A stretch of DNA of 64,000 nt, from the NCBI GenBank assembly GCA_003221695.1, contig QHSX01000051.1, positions 1 through 64,000 of the forward strand. Reading direction: 5' to 3'. The notes under the pieces were generated by a model. That model was not told the DNA's origin. It did no database searches and saw only the letters and a list, made by a program, of their open reading frames with translations. Of this stretch, positions 15,768 to 22,964 are shown one piece after another. Position 1 is the first letter of the stretch, and each line of letters begins with the position of its first letter. This DNA is from Candidatus Rokuibacteriota bacterium. GTDB taxonomy: Bacteria > Methylomirabilota > Methylomirabilia > Rokubacteriales > CSP1-6. Both the position numbers and the translations under genes were made by a program.

Positions 15768-18700
15768 ATGCGGGGCACGATGGGCCCGATGGCCGAGCTC
15801 CTCGGCGAGAGCGCCGGGATCAAGGCTGTGCGCGACAAGCTCCGGCGGCTGATCGAGCGCCCGCAGAAACTGCGCCGGGTGCCGCCCGTGCTGATCGAAG
15901 GGGAGACGGGCACCGGCAAGGGGCTGCTCGCGCGAATCCTCTATCGGACGGGCCCGCGCCCGGACGGTCCGTTCGTGGACGTGAACTGCGCAGCGATTCC
16001 CGAGACGCTGCTCGAGGCCGAGATGTTCGGGTTCGAGCGCGGCGCATTCACGGACGCGCGGCGCGCCAAGCCGGGACTCTTCCAGGCGGCTCACCGTGGG
16101 ACGATCTTCCTCGACGAGGTCGGACTCCTGCCCGAGGCGCTCCAGGCGAAGCTCCTCAAAGTGCTGGAAGAGCACGCCGTGCGTCGCCTCGGGTCCACAC
16201 GTGACGATCCCGTGGACGTGTGGATCGTCACGGCGACCAACGAAGACCTCCTCACGGCGGTCCGCGAGCGGCGCTTCCGTGAGGACCTCTACCACCGCCT
16301 CGCCGTGCTCACGCTCACGCTGCCGCCGCTGCGCGAGCGCGGCGCGGACATCCTGGCGCTGGCCGACCATTTCCTCCAAGGCGCGTGCGCGGACTATGGC
16401 GTCCCGCCCAAGACGCTCACCTCGACGGCGCAGGCCGCGCTCTTGGCGTATCCGTGGCCGGGCAACGTGCGGGAGCTAGGCAACCTCATGGAGCGGGTCA
16501 CGCTCCTGTCACCCGAGCCGGAGGTGACGGCAGAGATGCTCGGACTCTCGAGGCCGGCGCGCGGGGAGGAGCGCGAGGCCAAGCGCGTCGAGCCGGCGGG
16601 CTCCCTGGAGGACGCCGTCCGCGCCCGAGTGGCAGAGGTGCTCAGCCAGACCCACTGGAACATCTCCCGCTCGGCCGCGCTCCTCGGGATCTCACGCAAC
16701 ACGCTGCGCGCGCGCATCGAGAAGTACGGCCTCAAGGGCGGCGCGCCGGCGCCAGCCGTGCCCCGGCCCGCCGCGCGGCCGGCAGCGCGTCCGGCCGTCG
16801 CGCCGCCGGCCGCGCCCGCCCCGGGGGCGCCCGCCGCGCTCCGGTGGGAGCGCCGGCGCGTGACGCTCTTGCGGGCGGTGCTCACCCTCGCCCCGGAGTC
16901 CGACGAGCCGCGCGAGGCAAGCCGCGCCCTCGAGGTTCTGGTCGAGAAGGTCACGAGCTTCGGTGGGCGCGTCGAGGGCATGAGCCCGATCGGTGTCGTG
17001 GCGGCGTTCGGGCTCGACGCGACTGAGGACGCGCCGAGCCGGGCCGCGCACGCCGCGATGGCGATCCAGAAGGCCGCCGCGCGGGCGCGCCAGGCGGATC
17101 CACGGGCGCCGGCCGTGACGATCGGGATCCACCTCGCGCAGTGTCTCGTGGGGTGGGCCCCGCGCACGACGGAGCTCGCGGTCGAGGCCAAGCAGAAGGC
17201 GGTCGAGGTGCTGGCGGCGCTCGTCGAGCGCGGCGAGCCCGGATCGGTCCTCGTCACCGAGGCCGCCGCGCCGTTCTTGGAGCGCCGCTTCGAGCTGCTG
17301 GATTTCGCGGGCGGCGTGCTCGGCCGCGTCTTCGTCCTCGCCGGGCGCGGGTCGAGCCGCCTCGGAAGGCACGTGGCGACGTTCGTCGGCCGCCACCGCG
17401 AGATCGAGCTCCTCTGGAGCCGCCTCGAGTCGGCGATGCGGGGCCAGGGCCAGATCGTCGGGATCAGCGGTGAGGCCGGGATCGGCAAGTCGCGCTTGCT
17501 CTACGAGTTCTGCCAGGGCGTCGTCGGCAAACCGATCGGCTACGTCGAGGCGCAGTGCCTCTCCTATGGCCCGGCCACCCCTTACCTGCCGGTGCTGGAG
17601 GCGCTCAAGGCGAGCTGCGGGATCACCGACGCCGACACGCCCGACGTCGTGGTCGAGCGCGTCAGCGTCGGTCTGCGGGAGGTCGGCATGGATCCCGCGC
17701 GGAGCGGCCCGTACCTCTTCCATCTCCTCGGCCTCCAGGAGGGCGTGGAGCGACTCGCGACGCTCGAGCCGGCCGTGCGCAAGGCGCGCGTATTCGAGAC
17801 GCTGCGGCAGATGTGGGTCGGTCGCAGCCGCCAGCTCCCGCTCGTCATCGTGGTCGAAGATCTCCAGTGGATCGACACCATCTCCGAGGAGTTCTTCGTG
17901 TCGCTCGCCGAGGTTCTGGTGGGCTCACCGATTCTTCTGGTCTCGACCTACCGCGCGGGCTACCGGCCGCCGTGGATCGACAAATCTTACGCGACCCAGA
18001 TGGCGCTCCTGCCGCTCGCCCCCGACGAGAGCCGGCACGTGCTCAAGTCGGCGCTCGGCGCGGGTGAGATCTCGGACGCCCTCGCCGACCTCATCGTCGC
18101 CAAGGCCGAGGGCAACCCCTTCTTCGTGGAGGAGCTCGGGCGCGCGGTACGAGAGCAGGGCGGACCGGCGGCGGCCCTCGCGGTGCCGGACACGATCCAG
18201 GAGGTGCTCCTCGGGCGGATCGGCCGCCTCGCCCCGGAGGACAAGCGGCTGCTCGAGATTGCGGCGGTGGTCGGCAAGCACGTGCCGTTCGCGATCGTCC
18301 ACGCGGTGGCCGGGATCGGGGAGGACGTGCTCCGGGCCGTTTGCGCCCGTCTCAAGAGCGCCGAGTTTCTCCACGAGACGAGCGTCTCGCCCGACCCCGA
18401 GTACACCTTCAGGCACGCGCTCACCCACGAGGTCGCGTACGCGAGCGTGCCCCCGGAGCAGCGCCAGATCCTCCATGCGCGGATCGTGGAGGCGATCGAG
18501 CGGCGCTACCCCGACCGGCTCGCGGACCACGTCGAACGTCTCGCCCACCACGCGGTGCTCGGAGAGGTGTGGGCCAAAGCCGTGGGCTACCTCCGTCAGG
18601 CTGCGGCGCGGGCGACCGCGCGCTCTGCGCATCGCGAGGCGGTGGAGTACCTCGAGCAGGCGCTGGCCGCCCTCGCGCGTCTCCCGGAGAGTCGCGCCAA

Positions 18701-19856
18701 ACTCGAGGCGGCGATCGACGTTCGCCTCGACTTCCGGCTCGCGCTCCTGCCGCTCGGCGAGCTCGGGCAGATCCTTCCCTATCTCCTTGAGGCCGAGGTC
18801 CTCGCCGAGAGCCTGGGCGACCAACACCGTCTCGGACGCCTCTGCGTCTTCATGGCCGGCCAGTTCTACCTGACGGGTGCTCACGACCGCGCCCTCGAGT
18901 ACGGCCGGCGCGCGCAGGCGATCACCGAGGCGCTGCGCGACTTCAGCCTGGAGGTCGCGACGAACGCGTACGTCGGGCAGATCCGTCTGGTCCACGGCGA
19001 GTACCGCGCCGCCGCGGCGCTGTTCCGCAAGAACGTCGAGTCGATCGTCGGCGAGCTGATCCACGAGCGGTTCGGCCTGCCCCAACTCCCCGCCGTGCAT
19101 TCGCGCTCGTGCCTGGTGCTGTGCCTCGCCGAGCTCGGCGATTTCGCCGAGGGCGTCCTCGTGGGGGAGGAAGGCGTCCGGATCGCGGAGTCGATCGATC
19201 AGCCGCTCAACCTGACGGTCGCGTCCTCGGGGCTCGGCGTCCTGTACCTCCGCAAGGGCGACCTCGGCCCGGCCATCGCGGTGCTGGAGCGCGGGCTCGA
19301 GCTGAGCCGGACGTGGAACCAGTGGATCTGGTTCCCGCGCGTCGCGTCGGCGCTCGGCGCGGCCTACGCCTTGGCGGGCCGGCTGACCGACGCACTGCCG
19401 TTGCTCGAGGAGTCCGTGGAACGGACGGCGTCGATGCGGCTCTTGAGCGCCCATTCCCTGGCCCTCACGACGCTCGGCGAGGCGTCCATGCTCGGCGGTC
19501 GCCTCGCACGGGCCCTCGAGCTCGCCCGGCAGGGCCTCGCCGTCGCCGAGCAGAACGGCGAGCGCGGGCACGCGGCTTGGGCGCTCCGGCTCCTCGGCGA
19601 GATCGCGCTCAGGTCCGGGCGCGCGGACGCGGAGCGTGCGGGAGAGTGGTTCCTTCGCGCGCTGACCCTGGCGACCGAGCTCGACATGCGCCCGCTGATC
19701 GCCCACTGCCGGCTCGCCCTTGGCGGGACGGCTCGGCTCCGCGGCGACGCGACGGGCGCGGAGGCGCACCTCGGGACGGCCGCCGACCTGTTCCGGACGA
19801 TGGAGATGCGGTTCTGGGAGGCGCGGAGCCTGGCGGAGCTGGACGGTCTACGCTGA
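15768..19856 (+). CDS. Chimeric regulator: sigma-54-type AAA+, Fis HTH, cyclase-like domain, STAND ATPase, TPR
   Basis: A 1362-residue multidomain protein. Residues about 10-245 are an NtrC-type AAA+ domain (Walker A GETGTGKG 45-52, Walker B TIFLDEV 112-118), but the sigma-54 contact loop GAFTGA reads GAFTDA (92-97). Residues about 281-322 are a Fis-type HTH. A Pro/Ala linker (325-358) leads to a class III cyclase-like fold (360-525) lacking the metal-binding Asp residues, so it is probably non-catalytic. A second ATPase of the AAA_16/MalT kind follows (Walker A GEAGIGKS 568-575, Walker B LVIVVEDLQWID 692-703), then about 400 residues of TPR-like repeats. There is no response-regulator receiver domain. 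ATG 15768 has GGAG just upstream; the in-frame TTG at 15738 is less likely. Confidence 0.85.
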   Translation: MRGTMGPMAELLGESAGIKAVRDKLRRLIERPQKLRRVPPVLIEGETGTGKGLLARILYRTGPRPDGPFVDVNCAAIPETLLEAEMFGFERGAFTDARRAKPGLFQAAHRGTIFLDEVGLLPEALQAKLLKVLEEHAVRRLGSTRDDPVDVWIVTATNEDLLTAVRERRFREDLYHRLAVLTLTLPPLRERGADILALADHFLQGACADYGVPPKTLTSTAQAALLAYPWPGNVRELGNLMERVTLLSPEPEVTAEMLGLSRPARGEEREAKRVEPAGSLEDAVRARVAEVLSQTHWNISRSAALLGISRNTLRARIEKYGLKGGAPAPAVPRPAARPAARPAVAPPAAPAPGAPAALRWERRRVTLLRAVLTLAPESDEPREASRALEVLVEKVTSFGGRVEGMSPIGVVAAFGLDATEDAPSRAAHAAMAIQKAAARARQADPRAPAVTIGIHLAQCLVGWAPRTTELAVEAKQKAVEVLAALVERGEPGSVLVTEAAAPFLERRFELLDFAGGVLGRVFVLAGRGSSRLGRHVATFVGRHREIELLWSRLESAMRGQGQIVGISGEAGIGKSRLLYEFCQGVVGKPIGYVEAQCLSYGPATPYLPVLEALKASCGITDADTPDVVVERVSVGLREVGMDPARSGPYLFHLLGLQEGVERLATLEPAVRKARVFETLRQMWVGRSRQLPLVIVVEDLQWIDTISEEFFVSLAEVLVGSPILLVSTYRAGYRPPWIDKSYATQMALLPLAPDESRHVLKSALGAGEISDALADLIVAKAEGNPFFVEELGRAVREQGGPAAALAVPDTIQEVLLGRIGRLAPEDKRLLEIAAVVGKHVPFAIVHAVAGIGEDVLRAVCARLKSAEFLHETSVSPDPEYTFRHALTHEVAYASVPPEQRQILHARIVEAIERRYPDRLADHVERLAHHAVLGEVWAKAVGYLRQAAARATARSAHREAVEYLEQALAALARLPESRAKLEAAIDVRLDFRLALLPLGELGQILPYLLEAEVLAESLGDQHRLGRLCVFMAGQFYLTGAHDRALEYGRRAQAITEALRDFSLEVATNAYVGQIRLVHGEYRAAAALFRKNVESIVGELIHERFGLPQLPAVHSRSCLVLCLAELGDFAEGVLVGEEGVRIAESIDQPLNLTVASSGLGVLYLRKGDLGPAIAVLERGLELSRTWNQWIWFPRVASALGAAYALAGRLTDALPLLEESVERTASMRLLSAHSLALTTLGEASMLGGRLARALELARQGLAVAEQNGERGHAAWALRLLGEIALRSGRADAERAGEWFLRALTLATELDMRPLIAHCRLALGGTARLRGDATGAEAHLGTAADLFRTMEMRFWEARSLAELDGLR

Positions 19857-20048
19857 GCGTCGCGGCCGCCGCGGCGCCGACTCGATACGGATCTCGGTCA
19901 GGTCGAGGCCGAAGCGCGCCGCGACGCGCGTGAGCTCGAGGGTGAGCGCCTCCGCGGTGAGGCGATCGAGGTCGCCCTCGACCTCGAAGACCTCGCGCTC
20001 CATGTCGGACCGGGTCGCCATCGTGGCTCCGTCGAGCACGGTCGCCAT
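19848..20048 (-). CDS. Small hypothetical protein
   Basis: A 66-residue acidic then basic protein. Its core, from MEREVFEVEGDLDRL to FGLDLTEIRIES, has an alternating strand-helix-strand pattern, with a basic RRPRRS tail. The 3' end overlaps the last 9 bases of the large regulator on the other strand. No family is recognised. It may be co-transcribed with the 50-residue basic protein at 20096-20248, whose stop lies 47 bases upstream. Confidence 0.45.
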   Translation of the reverse strand: MATVLDGATMATRSDMEREVFEVEGDLDRLTAEALTLELTRVAARFGLDLTEIRIESAPRRPRRSA

Positions 20049-20095
20049 CTCCCGCTGCCGGCGCGGGAGATGGCCCGCGCAAAGATTGGTCGGGC

Positions 20096-20248
20096 TTACT
20101 TCCGCTTCCGCCGTCTGACCTTGCCCCCGTGCTTCCTGACGACCTTCTGCATCGCGCGGACGAGTCTATCCATCGCCTTCGGGGTCTTGGGCCGCCTGAC
20201 CGAGAACGACACCCGGACCTTCTTGCCCGATGGCTTCACGATCGGCAT
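20096..20248 (-). CDS. 50-residue very basic protein
   Basis: A short gene with a good ribosome site (AAAGGAGGA, 7 bases before the ATG at 20248). The product begins MPIVKPSGKKVRVSFSV and ends in a Lys/Arg cluster (KVRRRKRK); about 40% of its residues are Lys or Arg. The middle (KAMDRLVRAMQKVVRKHG) can form an amphipathic helix. Such composition points to nucleic-acid binding, but no family is recognised. It lies downstream of the ATP-grasp gene on the same strand. Confidence 0.6.
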   Translation of the reverse strand: MPIVKPSGKKVRVSFSVRRPKTPKAMDRLVRAMQKVVRKHGGKVRRRKRK

Positions 20249-20295
20249 CCCGCATCCTCCTTTGCCCTGGGTTGACTGTTCACCGCTCCCACGCC

Positions 20296-21360
20296 CTACG
20301 GCCGCACGTCTTCGATTCCCTCGAAGAACTCATCGGCGTGGAAGATCCCCGCCAGCGTATCCAACTCCCTCACCATATAATAGCCTTCCGGCGCGTCGTA
20401 CTCGTCCTCGATATCCACCGGTTCGTCGAGGGCCAGGCGCACGTACATGAGCGCCATGTTGTGCTTGCCGACGAGGTCGTAGAGGTTCGTGCTCAGGCTG
20501 AAGCGCCCCGCATTGATCTCCGTGACGCAGGGCACGCCGTGCGCGTCCTCGCGCACGTCGAAGCAGAAGACCCCCGACGCGCGCCGGTCGACCGCGCGGA
20601 CCGCCGCCGCGCAGACGTCGGCCACGCGGGGATCCGACACGACCTTGGCGAGCGCCGCCACCGAGGCCCCGCCCGGCTGGCCGCCGAACGGGGCGATCCG
20701 CTCGAACGTCTTCGTCAGCACGAGGGCGCCGTCGTGCCAGAGGCTCTGGCAGCTGAAGTCCCGCCCCGGCAGGTACTCCGACAGCGTGAACGAGGTCGCC
20801 CGGACGCCGTGCACGCGCTCCCAGTAGTCGATCCAGTTGCGCGCCTGGGCCGTGGTCGTCACGGCGAGCGCTCCCAGCGCTCCCTGACCGAACCGGATGC
20901 GGCACCAGACCGGCCGCGCCGGTCCGAGGCGCCCGAAGAGCGCGCCGATGGCGCGCGGGCTCGTGACGCGGTAGGTGCGCGGAGCCGGGACACCGCGGGC
21001 GCGCAGCCGTACCGTCAGCGCATACTTGTCCTGGCACAGCTCGATCACCGATGTCCGCGGCAGGAACACCCGGCACGGGAGACGGCGGCGGACACTGGCG
21101 ACGCGTCTCACATCGGCGTCCGACGTCGGGATCAGGAGGTCGACGTGCTCGCGCGCGATGATCCGCGCGAGCGCGCGCGCGTAGTCGCGATGCGCGGCGG
21201 GGGGCACCAGGTATTTCGCGTCCACCGCCGAGCTCTTGAGGGCGAACCGATCGTGGTGGCAACCGACGAGCGCCAGCGAGGCGTCGCTGGCTCTGAGGCT
21301 TCTGAGCAGATTTTCGCTCGGGCCGGTTCCGGCGCCGGTCACGAGCACGCGCGCCGTCAT
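20296..21360 (-). CDS. ATP-grasp domain protein (carbamoyl-phosphate-synthase-like)
   Basis: A 354-residue protein. It opens with a Rossmann-like preATP-grasp lobe (MTARVLVTGAGTGPSENLLRSL, then VDLLIPTSDADV) and continues with an ATP-grasp fold. The metal/ATP site is seen in GVFCFDVRED and VTEINAGRFSLS, where E and N coordinate Mg-ATP. Family members ligate a carboxylate to an amine or thiol; the substrate is not predictable. It is monocistronic-looking or leads into the two small genes at 20248 and 20048, and converges with nothing. Confidence 0.82.
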   Translation of the reverse strand: MTARVLVTGAGTGPSENLLRSLRASDASLALVGCHHDRFALKSSAVDAKYLVPPAAHRDYARALARIIAREHVDLLIPTSDADVRRVASVRRRLPCRVFLPRTSVIELCQDKYALTVRLRARGVPAPRTYRVTSPRAIGALFGRLGPARPVWCRIRFGQGALGALAVTTTAQARNWIDYWERVHGVRATSFTLSEYLPGRDFSCQSLWHDGALVLTKTFERIAPFGGQPGGASVAALAKVVSDPRVADVCAAAVRAVDRRASGVFCFDVREDAHGVPCVTEINAGRFSLSTNLYDLVGKHNMALMYVRLALDEPVDIEDEYDAPEGYYMVRELDTLAGIFHADEFFEGIEDVRP

Positions 21361-21442
21361 CGGCGTCGCCGCGAGGGTACGATCCCACGCGGAGTGAAGC
21401 GGAACAATTTGCGAGGGACGCGACGGCGATGGGGCAGGGGCG

Positions 21443-21940
21443 CTACGCGCGTCCCTCGAGCGCGCGCCTGAGCTGGTCGAGGTGGTTGTCGTCGTGCGCC
21501 GCCATCACCGTCACGAAGTCGTCGATCGTGATCCGGCCCCGTGTGGCGTGGATTCCCCCGCGCGTCCACTGGGCATGCGTGAGCGTCCGCAGAAACGCGA
21601 GTGACTCCTCGCGGCGCTTGCGGAAGGCGGCGAGCGCGGCGGCGGCGTCGTTCCGGAGATACTGGCGCTCCGCGGCCCAGCGGTCGGGGGTGGCGGGATC
21701 GAAGGAAAGCTTCGGGTCGTCCATCGCCATGATCAGCTCGAACCGCCCCATGAAGAGCTCCTCGGCGTCGCGGAGGTGGCAGACTACCTCCTTCGCGGCC
21801 CAGTTCTTCGGGTCGGGACGTCGGGCGAGCGTGGCCTCGCTCTGGCTGCGGAGGGCGGTGGCGAGCTCGTCAGGGGTGCGCTCGAGGCGCTTCAGGCGCT
21901 CGGCGGCCGGCGCTTTGGCATACTCGTCCATGGTCGGCAT
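21443..21940 (-). CDS. DinB family protein
   Basis: A 165-residue four-helix DinB/YfiT-type protein. Conserved metal-site histidines lie in VVCHLRDAEELFMGR (about residue 55) and in AAHDDNHLDQL (near the C-terminus). The family includes metal-dependent thiol transferases and hydrolases in mycothiol or bacillithiol chemistry. A close paralogue forms the C-terminal half of the fused gene at 35207-36208; both contain RRPDPKNWAAKEVVCHLRD. It is divergent from the OsmC-like selenoprotein gene at 22038. Confidence 0.86.
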   Translation of the reverse strand: MPTMDEYAKAPAAERLKRLERTPDELATALRSQSEATLARRPDPKNWAAKEVVCHLRDAEELFMGRFELIMAMDDPKLSFDPATPDRWAAERQYLRNDAAAALAAFRKRREESLAFLRTLTHAQWTRGGIHATRGRITIDDFVTVMAAHDDNHLDQLRRALEGRA

Positions 21941-22037
21941 GGGACGAATCTACGGCAACCGACCGCTCGGGCGCCAGAGCCTCGTGCGCGATGGGCGGCG
22001 GGTTCGTGTAGAGTTCGCAGACGGAGGAGGGACGCCC

Positions 22038-22505
22038 ATGGGTGAGCTGATTCACGTCTCGAGGGTCCGGATCGTCAAGGACAAGGGCCCGCTGCGCCGC
22101 GCGTGGATCGAGAACTTTCCCGACCCGGTCGTCTACGGCGTGCACGGCGGCATCAAGAAGTTCTACGGCGTCGAGCCGGAACAGGAGGCGCCGGCGACGC
22201 TCGACCACCTCGTGGCCGCCGTCGGCGGCTGAATGACGGGCACGCTAGCCGGGGCGCTAGCGGCGCGGAAGATCCCCACCCAGCCCGACCGGCTCAGCGC
22301 CGAGGTCGAGGGGTTCATCGAGAACGTCGAGGGCAAGCCGCTCGTCACGCGGATCAAGGTCCGCTACACGGTCAGGGTCCCGAAGGGCAAGCGGCCGGAC
22401 GCGCTGCGGGCCATCGAGGTCCACGAGAAGGGCTGCCCGGCGTCGCAGTCGGTCCAGCGCGGCATCGCCGTCGAGTGGGAGGGCGACGTCCGCGAGGATG
22501 ACTAG
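22038..22505 (+). CDS. OsmC-like protein with in-frame UGA (probable selenocysteine)
   Basis: One 155-residue frame interrupted by TGA at 22230-22232 (residue 65). Upstream, ATLDHLVAAVGG ends where OsmC/Ohr proteins carry the first catalytic cysteine (…A-G-C-x3-L); downstream, MTGTLAGALAARK continues the same helix and GCPASQSV supplies the second catalytic cysteine. The total length equals a normal OsmC (about 140 residues). A hairpin suited to a bacterial SECIS follows the TGA. OsmC proteins reduce organic hydroperoxides, and Sec would raise reactivity. The ATG at 22038 has GGAGGAGGG 7 bases before it. The ordinary alternative is a pseudogene or two fused-by-chance halves; conservation on both sides of the TGA argues against that. 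Confidence 0.8.
22230..22262 (+). promoter_or_regulatory. bSECIS-like hairpin in the OsmC-like gene
   Basis: After TGA (22230-22232), CGCTAGC (22243-22249) pairs with GCTAGCG (22256-22262) around the loop CGGGGC. Seventeen nucleotides separate the UGA from the apical loop, and the second loop base is G. Known bacterial SECIS elements have the loop about 16-37 nt after the UGA with a G in the first two loop positions. Confidence 0.7.
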
Positions 22506-22513
22506 AGCCGCGC

Positions 22514-22867
22514 TCAGGCCGCGCGCGGCAGCGCTCGGTCGGTGCGATCGTCGGCGGCGGCATGCGGTCGCGTGACGACCAGCTCGTAGCCTGACGGCAG
22601 GCGACTCGCCACCGTCGACCAGACCGCCTCGGTCAGGTACTCGTAACCGCTGGGCGTCGAGAGCACGACCCGCCCGGGCCGTCTGAACGTCGCGGGCGTC
22701 ACCTGCACCGAGAGGAGCGACTCGCCGTGCAATCGGCGCCGCACGGCCGCCCGGATGTCGGCGGCGACGACGTCGGCCGACTCGCGCCGGCGATCGCGCG
22801 CCGCCATCACGGCCAGTGGACCGACGGTCAGCGCGGCGATGAACAGAAGCGCCAGGACGGCTTCCAT
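22514..22867 (-). CDS. Membrane-anchored hypothetical protein
   Basis: A 117-residue protein. The ATG at 22867 is preceded by GGAGGA and opens MEAVLALLFIAALTVGPLAVMAARDRR, a single N-terminal membrane anchor with the rest probably cytoplasmic by the positive-inside rule. The soluble part (GESLLSVQVTPATFRRPGRV … GYELVVTRPHAAADDR) has a mixed alpha/beta pattern and no recognised family. It converges with the OsmC-like gene and is divergent from the debranching enzyme gene. Confidence 0.6.
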   Translation of the reverse strand: MEAVLALLFIAALTVGPLAVMAARDRRRESADVVAADIRAAVRRRLHGESLLSVQVTPATFRRPGRVVLSTPSGYEYLTEAVWSTVASRLPSGYELVVTRPHAAADDRTDRALPRAA

Positions 22868-22964
22868 GTCCGTATCCTCCCGACTCTTGCGATGAGCGGG
22901 GAGACGCGTGGGATTCAGGCTGCGGCGGACGTCACCACTCGCGCGCTCAGGTAAACTCCGGAGC

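Noticed and set aside
22233-22505. Treating the second half of the OsmC-like gene as a separate protein starting at ATG 22233
   Set aside because: It would begin in the middle of an OsmC helix and lack the catalytic position; the upstream half is in the same frame and completes the family.
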